Made by a program: the position numbers and the translations under genes. The notes below the pieces were generated by a model that saw only the letters and a list, made by a program, of their open reading frames with translations, was not told the origin of the DNA and ran no database searches. Shown here one piece after another: positions 30,498 through 42,200 of a stretch of DNA of 64,000 nucleotides. This DNA comes from Phallusia mammillata. Taxonomy: Eukaryota; Chordata; Ascidiacea; Phlebobranchia; Ascidiidae. The stretch lies in the NCBI GenBank assembly GCA_003260075.1, contig QLIY01000584.1, positions 3,026-67,025 on the forward strand. Reading direction: 5' to 3'. How positions within the stretch are numbered: the first letter of the stretch is position 1; each line of letters opens with the position of its first letter.

Positions 30498-32778
30498 CTA
30501 TTGTTGTTTAGGGGCCATTTGAGCACCAAACTTTTCAAAGCACAAATCAGCAAGATGACGCTTGCAGTCATCTGTGTAAGCATATTTGTACAGCACAATG
30601 TACAACAGGAAATGCATGAAAAGCATGTAAAAAAAGAAAATGGTTCTTGCCAATTTGCTGGATAAAATCATGCGACTTAAACTTAGTGTAATCTTTTCTG
30701 GAGGGCTCAAGTTCATGTATTTTCTTTGCTTTTCCTTTCGATTAAAGGATGTAAATGGATCCAAGTTATCCTCATATTGAGTAGAGTACCGATTAGCTGT
30801 GACATCCTCAATGGCTACTTTGGTAGTGGTAGGATAACTCTGAAGGTACTTGATCTTTTCATAGAGTTTCACATTGTCAGCTCGCAGTGCATCACCGTCA
30901 TTTTGCATTCTTTGTATGGTCTGCTGCAGTGTGTAATTTTCTGCCTCCAGCTCATTGTTTCGGACCCTAAACCGCTCCCTTTGACTTGATACAATCAGAA
31001 GAAGTGAGTTGCTGCTATTTTCTGTTCCGGTTGTATGTTTTACAGCATCTGCGACCAAATCCCCTGACATATTTCCCACTGGTGCAGGAGAACCGTCAGC
31101 AGCAGATCTTACAACTGATGCAGGAGACTGAATTAGCATCAAGTCCACCTCAAGTTTTTCGATTAGAGCTTGTTTTTCTACAGTGGTATGTTCAAGGGTA
31201 GTAACCTTTGTTTCAAGGGTTCCACAAAGTTCTTTCAACTGAGAATTTGTTGCACGCAGACTTGTGTTTTCATTTTGAAGCCCTCGATTTTTTTCCAAAA
31301 GCAACATCTCGATTGACTTTGATTCCTTGCTGGAAGTTGTTCCTGGAAACTCAGTGCCCCCCCCCCTTCATTTTGAAGCCCTCGATTTTTTTCCAAAAGC
31401 AACATCTCGATTGATTTTGATTCCTTGCTTGAAGTTGTTCCTGGAAACTCGGTTGATTTAAGAATGAGGAGTTCCTTTTTAATCTCAGAATAGTCAGACT
31501 GCCTCTTCAACTTAGCTTCCATCTCTTCACACAACAAGGCTTTTTCATGAAGATCTTGTTCAAGCTTTGCAATACTGGATGAAGTTGAGTCTCGCAGTTT
31601 TGTCATGCTCATTTGCATATGCTGTACGTCTTCAACTAACTGTGAAACCTCCTTCTCTTTGATAGCCAGTTCATTTTCAAGGTTGGACTTTGATAGTAGT
31701 TCAATGGTCTGATCCACAGTTGACTCCTCTTTATTTGATGCAAAACCTGTTAATTGTTGACCACTGATTTGATCTTTTAAAGCCTCAAGCTCTTTATTGG
31801 CAAACTCAGTTTGTTGGTTGGCACGCTCAAGATCCTGCAAGATGATGTCAAGCTCGGCCTGTTTAGCAGCAGTCTCTTCATCATATTTAGACTTAAGGTT
31901 AAACAATTCTGATTGACATGAATCCAGCGCAGATTGTACAGTTACTGCCCGCTGTTCTGTCTCAACAAGTTTTGCTGCGGCAGCATTTTGGGCATCTTGA
32001 AGAGCCTTTTCTTTGTCAGCAAACTGTTTCTGTAATTCTTCATATTTTTCCTCGATGACCCTCTTTGTTTTGCTGGAAGAGTCCCGTTCCAGATCCTTGA
32101 TTTTTTCTTTGAGATTTTTAATGGTGACTTCCTGGTTTTTGACTTCAGCAAATTCCTTATTGTACTCAGTTAGGGTGTCTCTTAACTTCTGGTTTTCAGT
32201 TTCAATGTCATTTAAGCGTTGGTTTTTACGCTGATAGCCTTCAGCCTGATCCAGTGCAGCAACAGGATCTGGAAGCTCAATACCCCCCCCCCCCGTTCCA
32301 GATCCTTGATTTTTTCTTTGAGATTTTTAATGGTGACTTCTTGGTTTTTGACTTCAGCAAATTCCTTGTTGTACTCAGTTAAGGTGTCTCTTAACTTCTG
32401 GTTTTCAGTTTCGATATCATTCAAGCGTTGGTTTTTACGCTGATAGCCTTCAGCCTGATCAAGTGCAGCAACAGGATCTGGAAGCTCAATTAGCTTTTTG
32501 TACAAACTCAAAAACTCTGATTCACATGACTTGCTGCGTTTGGTTAAGTAGTCAATCTCCGTTTGAAAGCTCTTCAACAAAGGGGCAGCAGATCTGCGGG
32601 CTTCCTCATTTGAAGACTTTTTAAACAGTTTGGATTGTTCAATTAGTTTTTTTCTTGAGGCTTCACTCTCATCTTGTCTTGTAGCAATATCGGTTGCAGT
32701 TTGATCAAGACTTCTTTGCAGCTCTCCCAAATCAAAAGTCCTCCAAAATTGGGATATTGAAGAAATGTTTACAGCCAT
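30498..32778 (-). CDS. CASP (CUX1): CASP golgin (CUX1 alternative-product homologue), intronless, interrupted twice by assembly-type duplications
   Basis: The start [20 protein letters not shown] and the segments [28 protein letters not shown] and [20 protein letters not shown] align with the N-terminus of CUX1/CASP. Long coiled coils follow. The C-terminus has the CASP signature [49 protein letters not shown] and [13 protein letters not shown], then one membrane span (about residues 610-628) and a short lumenal tail. Known role: a Golgi-anchored coiled-coil tether in retrograde transport. All coding sequence is in one exon. Removing 98 bases (31.27-31.37 kb) and 209 bases (32.09-32.29 kb), each being one duplicate plus its C run, leaves 1974 bases, 657 codons plus stop; human CASP is about 680. 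No Cut repeats or homeodomain follow. Start ATG at 32778 matches the family start exactly. Confidence 0.9.
31269..31452. repeat. Duplicated contig ends around a 10-C join inside CASP
   Basis: Copy 1 at 31269-31356, ten C at 31357-31366, copy 2 at 31367-31452. It repeats the codons for [13 protein letters not shown] and puts the frame out by inserting 98 bases. SNPs include GATTGACTTT versus GATTGATTTT and GCTGGAAG versus GCTTGAAG. Confidence 0.9.
32086..32491. repeat. Duplicated contig ends around a 12-C join inside CASP
   Basis: Copy 1 at 32086-32282, twelve C at 32283-32294 (ten plus native C), copy 2 at 32295-32491. It repeats the codons for [18 protein letters not shown] through KIKDLER. 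Substitutions are mostly silent (CTTCCTGG/CTTCTTGG, AGTTAGGG/AGTTAAGG, ATGTCATTTAAG/ATATCATTCAAG). Confidence 0.9.
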
Positions 32779-34793
32779 TACAAACAAGTACAATTAAAAT
32801 AACGACGACATTTTACCTAAAACAAGAATTTCAACATATTCTTATCTGTTCTTATATTTAGTGGAATACACAATGAGTTATTGTGTTTTGTTTACAACTT
32901 TGCACTGTTTGCACTTTGCAGTAGGGTTAAATCGATGACCTACGGAGGACGGATAGAGCGATAAACATATTTGTTTCGACACATGTTTAGTCCGATATTT
33001 CATGAAACCATATTGATTCTTCGTGCGTTCGAGGCCTTTCCCTGAGCATTTATCTTCCACGCAGAACATACTGGTGACGTCACCAACTATCAAAACCGGG
33101 TTTAGTTTATAATTTATATTCTAGGAACCCCACAAACCTGAGCCTATTGTTGCTGCTCATTTAAAAGTATAGAAAGAAGCTTAAAAAGAATTTGCATTTT
33201 GTCACACAACCGAAGTTACTTTCCCATTGTTGTCAATTTGTCATTGTTGTTGTTTACGTTCCCAAAATGGAAGATAAAAACGAATGAGAGCTTCGATTGA
33301 ATTGGTTCAAAAACATATAAAATTTTTAAATCTGTAGGCTTGGTAAAATAACATACAGTTTTTAATCTTGTAAAATTTAGAATGTATAATTCCACAATCA
33401 CACAGCAAGGAAAAAATGAAAACACAATCACACAGCAAGGAAAGAATGAAAAAACTTACGGAACTATAACTGCTCGCTGATCCATTTTTATTAGGGCGCC
33501 GAAAAGCCAGAAGAAGCGTGCAGTTTGGAAAATGAAATTTTTTGCCAATTTTTAAACCTGTTGTGCATTGTTGACTGTCCTTAAAACTCTTTTATACTAG
33601 TGTTTTTTTGTCAAGTTTCGTACCATTTTTTTAAATGTTTTTCGGAGGTTAAAGCGTAAATAAAAGAAGCTCCAGAGGACAGTAAAGTCTGCTGAAGTCT
33701 TCCATGGAATTGATTTTCGTAAATCGGTAAAATGTGTTAGTTTATTTTGCATACAAGCTTGGCGATTACTGTTTAAACACGTTTCTGTTTTAACAGGATG
33801 CAGAGCCAGAACGTACTTCTGACAGGTGTTGACAAAAATTCATGAAAAATGATGAATTAAAGAAAACTGCTACAGGAGAAAAAAAATGTTTTGATGAATA
33901 CCAAAAATGCTTTTTGTCAACAAACGAAGTTGAAAATTTGCATGACCAAGTTGAAATTGCATGCAAACTAAAACCTGTATTGCAATGTTTTGTGAAAGAA
34001 AGTACAACAAATGCTTTTAAAATATAAATTTAGTTTGCGATTTCTGGTCCAGTCTGCAGAACCTGGCCGTTCCCAACAAGATCTTGCTTGTGCAGGACCT
34101 ATGTCCCATGTGTGCGCATGCACGGCCCGTAAGTTCGCGTCAAGACCAATTTCAGCAGGTGCAAAGCAAGTAAAAGCGGCCAAGACAGGCCAATTAAACA
34201 CCTTAGGTGCAAAATTTGTGTGTGCAAAAGTGCAAACCCAAAAAATTGGCATGCAAAAATTTTTTTTGAAAAAAACTTGTGCAGCTGCCACATTCTGCAG
34301 ACTGGTTTCTGGTAAAAACATGCTCATTTCTGTTAACAAATTGTGGAGACAAACAGCATACAGAAACAGAAACATGGAAAGTAACTGCAAATAAGATTTT
34401 CTGTGTAATGTTATATTGAGTGCTAGGCTGCTAGCAAATTTGTGCCTCCATCAATGCGTTGAAAACATTAGTACCTTTAAAAGATAATAATATTGTCATT
34501 TTCTTCATCCAAGAAATAAACATTCATACGCTGATGTATTGGTGTATTGTATGTGCAAAATAAAAGTTTGTTGTGTTGTGTCAAATAGTAAGAATAAACA
34601 GGTTATTAAAATTGAGTTAATTCTGGCCAACTAAAGTCCAGCTTTTAACCCAGTTAATATGACTGATATGATTGGTACTTACTAAGTCTCCAAGTAACAT
34701 CTAGAATTTACAAAAAGTATTTTTTTCAAGGAAAATAAATAGTTGTAAATGAGTTGTTAAATAACCAAAGTTTTTTTCTGTGGTAATTTGATC
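32779..34793. other. Divergent spacer between CASP and the DIDO1/PHF3-like gene
   Basis: Head-to-head promoters are expected here. No conserved coding signal. Frames at 33842-34027 and 34011-34394 are open but match no family I know and show no splice context; the second overlaps an equally long frame on the other strand. A 5' UTR exon of the plus-strand gene could lie near 33.7 kb (GTAAATCGGTAAAATG contains a donor-like site). Confidence 0.45.
33393..33450. repeat. Two-copy tandem repeat, 30-base period
   Basis: CACAATCACACAGCAAGGAA occurs at 33393 and again at 33423, followed by AAAATGAA / AGAATGAA. No function evident. Confidence 0.7.
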
Positions 34794-36187
34794 ATGGATG
34801 ATCAAGATGACAATAAGGATTTATCCAATCAAACCCAAAGCAAGGATGAAACTGTAACGGAGGTGTGTAATAATCAAAGATAAAATCTACTAGATTAGAG
34901 TCTGGCTTTTTATATTTATGGGAGTCTAATTTGTATTGTTTTTTAACAGTCTTTGGTTGGACAAGGGTCAATAGACCTACTTTCTGGTCTTACCGAGAAG
35001 CCACCTGATGATTTACTTGCGTTTGAAGAAGACTGTGAACCCAGTGATTCAGTTGAAATGGCAAGTTTCGCGACTCCTACAGAACCGGTTGAAAAAATGG
35101 AAGTTGACAAACACGAGTCATTGGAGGATGCTGTTAAAACAACTGATGATGTGCCAAATGATCCAGAGCCTCTAGCAACAGATGAAACAGTTGTGGAATC
35201 AAAACTAAATTGTGACCCAAGTACTGAAGGCAAGTTTGTGAATGTAGATTATGTATAGGATTTTTTTTAGCAATGTCAAGTACAATTGAGATTAATTATT
35301 GGCATTTTTTAGACGTAGAAAGACATGAACAATTACCAGAAGAAGAGAATGATGTAGGGTCACCTGAAAAAACAGGTAAGTCTAAATAAAGCACATAGAC
35401 TCTTGAGTTAATATTTTAGGTTATATTTTATTTGGTAGAAAACAAAGAAGGTGGGGAGGAATCACTGATCAGTGTCGAAGACAATGAAAATGCTGAAGCA
35501 GAGGATTTGGGTAGGGATTTTATGTCTCAAAAAATGTTTGATGTTCGGTGCCTCATTTGTTTTACTTTCTCCCAATTGCAGAGGAACATGAAAAGAAAAA
35601 TGACAATATTATTCAAGAAGAATTGATGCCAAAGCTAGATGAAGAAGACAAACAGGAAACAGAAATGGAAGTCACACAATCTGATGATAACCCAATGAAA
35701 GAACCTATTCCCGAGAGTATGTTTTGTTTGGTACAAACACTTTATATTCAGTGCTTAACCCTTTTTGTACATTTCCTTACAACTGTTTGTCAATGATTCA
35801 AAACACATGAAGCCAGTTTAGAAAATAATATTGTACTTATATTGTTCACTATTGTCAGTTTGGCCCCCCCCCCCGTATGTTTTGTTTGGTACAAACACTT
35901 TATATTCAGTGCTTAACCCTTTCTGTACATTTCCTTACAACTGTTTGTCAATGATTCAAAACATATGAAGCCAGTTTATAAAATAATATTGTACTTTAAT
36001 TGTTCACTATTGTCATTTTGGCCCCAACTAAAATATACTGTTTTGATTAGGTACTGAAACACAAACTGGAGATGAAAAAGAAAAAGACAGAGATGTTACT
36101 GAGAAGCACACACCAAGGTGCATACAAAATTATAAGCTACAATTTGTAACCCTGCTTACAGAGGCTAAACCGTAATTCTGTTTTTTA

Positions 36188-36226
<39 letters not shown>

Positions 36227-39200
36227 TATACTGTTTTGATTAGGTAATGAAACACAAAGTGGAGATGAAAAAGAAAAAGACAGGGATGTTACTGAAAAGC
36301 ACACACCGAGGTGCATACGATTTATAAGCTACAATTTGTAACCCTGCTTACAGAGGCTCAAACCATAATTCTGTTTTTTTGTATTTTTGACCAACTGGTG
36401 TAACCCTGTCTGTCCGAAAAAAATAATGTGTTTTATTGGTAAGTTCAAAAAGCCAGATTTAATTGTATTTTTTTATTACAGAAGTCATTTACCACCAAAA
36501 GAGAGAAAAAGGGCAACACCTGTTGCTGAGGTATATATATGTAGTTAGTGTTTTTGTTGTGGTGGAACATTAAATGTCAAACCAAGGTTGACAATTTGTA
36601 ATCAATTCCTAAAAAAGCGGTTAATAACAAAAAAATTCCAGCCAACATTTTGCATTAAACACTTCTATGAATAATAGTAAGCACAGTTCTACATCTACAT
36701 TTACATTTAAGATAAAATTGTGGGCGCCTTGCTGTTTAATAAATTTCACTTATGACTTTTTATTGCAAGTCCCAATTATTGCAAGTTTCAGACAGTGTCT
36801 GACTGATAATTTGGGAAGCAGTTTCATGCATGTCTTACATTGGTACTGTTTTGTTTCTTCAGATCCAACCGACTATTAGAAGAAGTTCTCGTGCCAACAA
36901 AGGAATAGGAAAAGAAATATTTGATCCTTCATACATACCAAAGTCAAAAATGCCTTCCCTAGATCCTCCAAGTAGGTTATACTGTTGGCATGCATTGCAT
37001 TGAAGTTGCATTACAGTTAAAGACTTTATTTTCAATTACCAAAGTCAAAGTTTTAAACTGATTTGCTTTCGAGCGATTGTGGGCTTAACTTCTGAAAATT
37101 GTGCGAGTTCGAGACCATTTTGAACATTAAACAAACTGTTTATTCCAGATCGAATGTCGTCACCTGCATCTGACCACTCATCAACATTTTCTTCACCCGG
37201 AAGTACAAAAGGGAGGCCGAAAAAGTCACAGACTCCAGTGTCACAATCTCCACAGTGCAGTCCAACAAAAGAAGCTGAATCCACAACAGGTACTTACAAA
37301 ATTTGCTCTACTTTTTCCAAGCTGTTTTTAAAATTTTGGCGAGTAATGTGTTGTTTTTAATGAGCATTTTTACAACTTAAGTATTCATATCGTTTTATCT
37401 CATGCATAGAACCTGAAAAAGGCACCAAGCACCAGAAGAAATCTATAAGTCCAGCTAAGTGAGTATGATTTTTGTTCAATGCAAGCATTTTTGTAAACTC
37501 AGAAATAACTTGAATACAATAATAAAAACACGAGTATTTCTATCCTGAACATGTACTAAAGAACAAAACATGTAAGCAATTATTTGCTATTTTGCTTAAC
37601 CCTTGTATAGCTGTTGTTGTGTTGATACAAACTGTATCTTTAAAAGTATTCAAACTAAACTTTTTATCTGTCGTTGTTTACATACCGCTTGTTTCGCACC
37701 TTTTTATGAAGTGGTTATAAATGGGTGTAACTGATGTGGGCTCTCATATCACTGATACCCCCCCCCCTCGTTGTTTACATACCGCTTGTTTCGCACCTTT
37801 TTATGAAGTGGTTATGAATGGGTGTAACTGATGTGGGCTCTCATATCACTGATAATGTCATGATGATTTGCCGAAATGTTAAATAAAAAGCATGTCATCT
37901 TTTACATCGATTTTGGCCGTTACATTCGTCATTTACCTGATGAACTTCATTATAGAAATGCTTCAAAAGGTTTGAGATACAAACTTGCTTGTTAAAATTT
38001 CAACAGACCCAGAAGCAAGGCAGAGTTTAGTGATGAAGATGACAACGTTCCTCTGAAACAACTCCAAGATGATGATGAGGATTATAAAGAGGAAGAATCA
38101 GATGAAGAAGAGCAAAATGACGATGATGAAATAAGCAGTAGTGATGAAGATAGCGATGATAGCTACAATAATCCTGATCGCTTGTGGTGCATTTGCCAAA
38201 AACCCCATGACAATAGGTTGGTAGAAAAATTTTGTATGATTAGTTGTTGTTAAAACACTGGAGATTTTATGTTTATGATTTACAACTTTTTGTGTGAAAA
38301 GTAAGATTTTTTAAAATTCCATTTAAAAAAATAAAGATATCATATTTTTTTGACACATTTTATTGATTATCCACACAGATTTTGTAAAAATTAGTTTCCC
38401 CTTTTAACTGTGCTATTCTGTGTGCATTTTTACTTGTATCTTTCATTCTATTTTTTAATGTCTTTGCAGGTTTATGATTTCATGTGACAAATGTGAGGAA
38501 TGGTTCCATGGGGACTGTGTGGGAATTACTTTACAAAGGGGAAAGAAAATGGAGGAAAAAGGGGAAGAATATGTTTGCCCACAATGTGTCAAGGTAAAAA
38601 TAAAGTATATAATCATTTGTTAAGAAATTCTTGTCACTGCTGGGCTTGATATACCAAATGCATAACAAGAAACTTTTTTCAATTGGCTCAATCATTACAT
38701 GTTCTTAAGCAGTAACCATACATAAAAACTGCGATCTGTTAAATACATTAAACATGTCATGTTACGTCTTTATGCTTTCTGTTTTATAATGTACATGTAT
38801 GATAGAGAATTATATTAGTCATGTTAATGTCTGTCTTTTCTTTCACAGATCGCAGAAATTTTTTACAGTGCAATAATATTACAATTTGTTCTTTCTCAAG
38901 TTGGTGACAGAAATTTAATGATTTTTACAGTTATTTTACAACATAGTCAAACATCTAAGATTTGCCATCCTTGTGTGATTTATCCTAAGGCTTTGACATG
39001 CTTTCTTCACTGACAAATTTTACATCATTTTGTTTTATAAAAAAGAAGCCACAAATAGCATCTGATGTATTGTGTGTATGATTAAGAGAGCACTGCTACC
39101 TGATTTTACAAACCCCCAGAAGTAACTACCTTTGCACAGGTTGAGGAGCTGGTTTAGCTTATTCTTATTACTGACCACCCATCTACTACATTACACTGAA

Positions 39201-42200
39201 TGCTAATTTTTCATTTGTTTACAAAGATTCAGTGGCTAGTGATAACACTACATGTCTTTCCTTATGAACTGCTCTTACATTATGCTGTATATTTTGCTAC
39301 TCTGCAACCTTAGGTCATTGTTTTTGTTTCAGAAAATTGAGAAAAAACAATCTGGGCCCAAACAAAAGCCTATGTATGGCCGACAGTTGAAAGACAAACA
39401 GGTTAATATCGGTGTCATGTGCAAACTGACTGCTGTTACAACAAGCATTTGTTGCAGAAAACTTTAAAATCTGCTCCACTGAAAAGAAGCATTACCGCTG
39501 AAGAGGCAAACAGACTGAAAGCATCAGGCCGTAGTCTCAAATCATTTGCACTGAAAGGTCAAATACAAAGATCATCTTCCAAACAAGGTTAGTTTATTCA
39601 TTCTTGACTAAAATATGAAAAGAGAATGTATTTCTGCAATGCTATAATTATGTTTATATAACTAATAATCTTTAAAGTAAAACAAAAAGTTTAGGCAATA
39701 TTACCTTTTTTAAATAGCAACTGGACAGACATTTTGCCATTTAATATTTTTCTAGTCTGTGTTAAAAAATAAACCTATTCATCTGTGTTTCAACAAAAAG
39801 GAAGTAAGTATAAGTACAGGAAGAGAAACACAGAATATAAGCAGCCTGTCTTTCTCAGAAAGCCTTTCTGACAGCAGAGAAAATGTTTCACATTGCAATA
39901 CTAACAGTTCAGTTTTAATTTTGAGGTAATAAGTAAGATATATTTTTAATGTGCAATGCTATTTTGCAGTGTGTGTATGCTTTTGGGCTCATGGTTAGAT
40001 ATTTTATCTTTTTTTAGTCTTGGTGGTTGTTAGATCCGAACATAATAAAAGTTGTGAACATTATTTCTTTGGATTTGTCTAGTTCAGAATTGTGTTCTAA
40101 GTAATGTAAGTCTGATTGATTTTCAGTCAGGTCAGTAACACACTGAGATTTTGTTAGTTTAGTTTAATTTTGGTGGCCTGTGCATTTCAATTATTTACCC
40201 AGCTAACAGAAGCAAAAAGACACCAAAAGTATTTTTAACCAGCAATAGGTTAATGTTTGGAAATGTTATTTCCATGTTGCTTCAGGAGGCAGAAGTTTGT
40301 GTTACTTATTTTATGTTAGAATGTACAATAACAAATAATTCTGTGCTGCTGGTGCACTGTACGTTCGTGAAAGACACAGCAATACACATTTTTTTATTGT
40401 GTAAGGTAGAAAAACTAAACCAAAGGTTTAATTTGTACTTCCACTTTTTTGCAGACATGTGTACATGTTTCTTTTCTTTTTCATGTAACTTTTTAGCTGA
40501 TGGAGCTCCTCAAAAAAAGAAGATGAAAATATTTGATGAAAAAGCTGCTAAAAACTCAGAAAAGGTAAAAAAGGTTCACATGTGTTACTAGTTTCTAATG
40601 GTAACATTTTTTTACATATTAATTCTAGAGCTATGTATTAGGCAGATACTGATTTTATTCAATCATGGTGTGCGATCTTTAATGCTAAAATTAAATTTTT
40701 ATTTGGTTAATCTTATTGTTTAGGGTGCATCGGATCAAAAAAAAGTAGGCACAAAAACTCCAGATGGGAAAGCTTCTCGCAAATGTATTGTATCTTCATG
40801 TGAAAACCCAGCTTTATCTGGTTCCGTCTACTGCAGTAACCAGTGTATTTTGCGTCATGCTAAGGAGTCTCTCAAATCTATTGCAAAGGTGTGTGTGGTT
40901 CAGCCTATACTTATGTCTTAGATCAGGGGTCGGCAACCTTTTAGGGGATGCATGCCAATTTACTTGTTATTTCCATGTTTTAATGACCTCTCGTGTCAAC
41001 ATTTTTCTATACAGTAGTGGTTCATGTCAGCTGATATCAATATTAAAAAGAACGCTGAGCATTTTGTGCTGAATTTTAAGACATTGGCATGATAAAAACT
41101 GAACACAAGCAATGTAACAGCTTTAATTGTTACTTTAATATCATCACACAAATCGGTTGGTGTGCCATGGAAAATAAACTGTTATATTAGGTTATTATTA
41201 TGGAAAACATTCATATATTTTTACAAACATTAGGACAAAGAACAAGGAGTTGTGAAACAGAAACTCCTGAAAAGAGAAAGTAATCCTAACACACAACATA
41301 GGTAAGTTGGTTGGCATGATAACTTTTTTTCGTTGATTTTTTTTAAAGAGCAGCCATTGAAGAGCACATAGCCCAGTCCTATAATCAGGGTTGCCATACC
41401 GTCCTTATTTCTAAGATTTGTCCTTATTTTGATGGGCAATGTCATAGAAAATGTTTTTGTCCTTATTTCTAAGAACTGTTCTTGTTTTTGACTTGAGTCC
41501 TTATTTTGTCTTATTTTTAACAATTACAAGTCAAATCCCTGCTACAAGTAAAACTAAACCTAGTCCCGGGATGCCGTGAGATGCACTAAGTATTTTTTAC
41601 GAACAAGGAGTTTCTGGAACAGATTGTTTGTGGCAAAGAAATATGACATGTGATATGTCAAGGCTCGTATAAATGCAAAGATTTGTTCAAAAACATTTGC
41701 TTTGTTTGGTATGAAAATTCACTTTTTTAGTTGTCTTTATTTTTGGGGCCCATGTCGAAGGCAACCCTGCCTACAGGATTGTGAGCAATAGATTGGTTGT
41801 GGACTTATGCATTTGGGCAACTAAACAGAAAATAACATTTTTTCAGATTTGATACACTGTAAACTTTGGTTATTTCTGTCTATTTGTGAGTAATCGTCCA
41901 TCCAAAATTTATTATTTTGGCGAGGTGTGTGTTTCCACAATCTGGTCGAGAAAAAATTGAACATTTTTACATTTGCAAGTGTTATGTGGACATCTGTAAT
42001 TGTGTTTTAAAAAGTTTGCTTTATTTTAAACTATAAATTGCCCATTGTTTGTTATAATCTAGTGAAGTGTTTATTTAAACGCTTAGCGAATTGGATTTCC
42101 AGTAAACCAAAATCATCTATATTATGTACACAGGGACCAAAAAGATCGTGTACCTGTTCATTGTCGAAGAACGAATAAGATTTTGATGGGCAACTCTGCA

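Noticed and set aside
31942-32234. Other open frames inside the CASP interval
   Set aside because: They are shadows of the CASP coiled-coil sequence in other frames.
34011-34394. 127-codon plus-strand frame, with a 140-codon frame opposite
   Set aside because: No family signal, no splice context, and overlapping frames of equal length on both strands suggest chance.
39830-39900. Possible additional exon of the DIDO1/PHF3-like gene near GGAAGTAAGTATAAG
   Set aside because: Phases of the exons ending at 39587 and starting at 40497 already agree and no acceptor gives a clean inserted exon.
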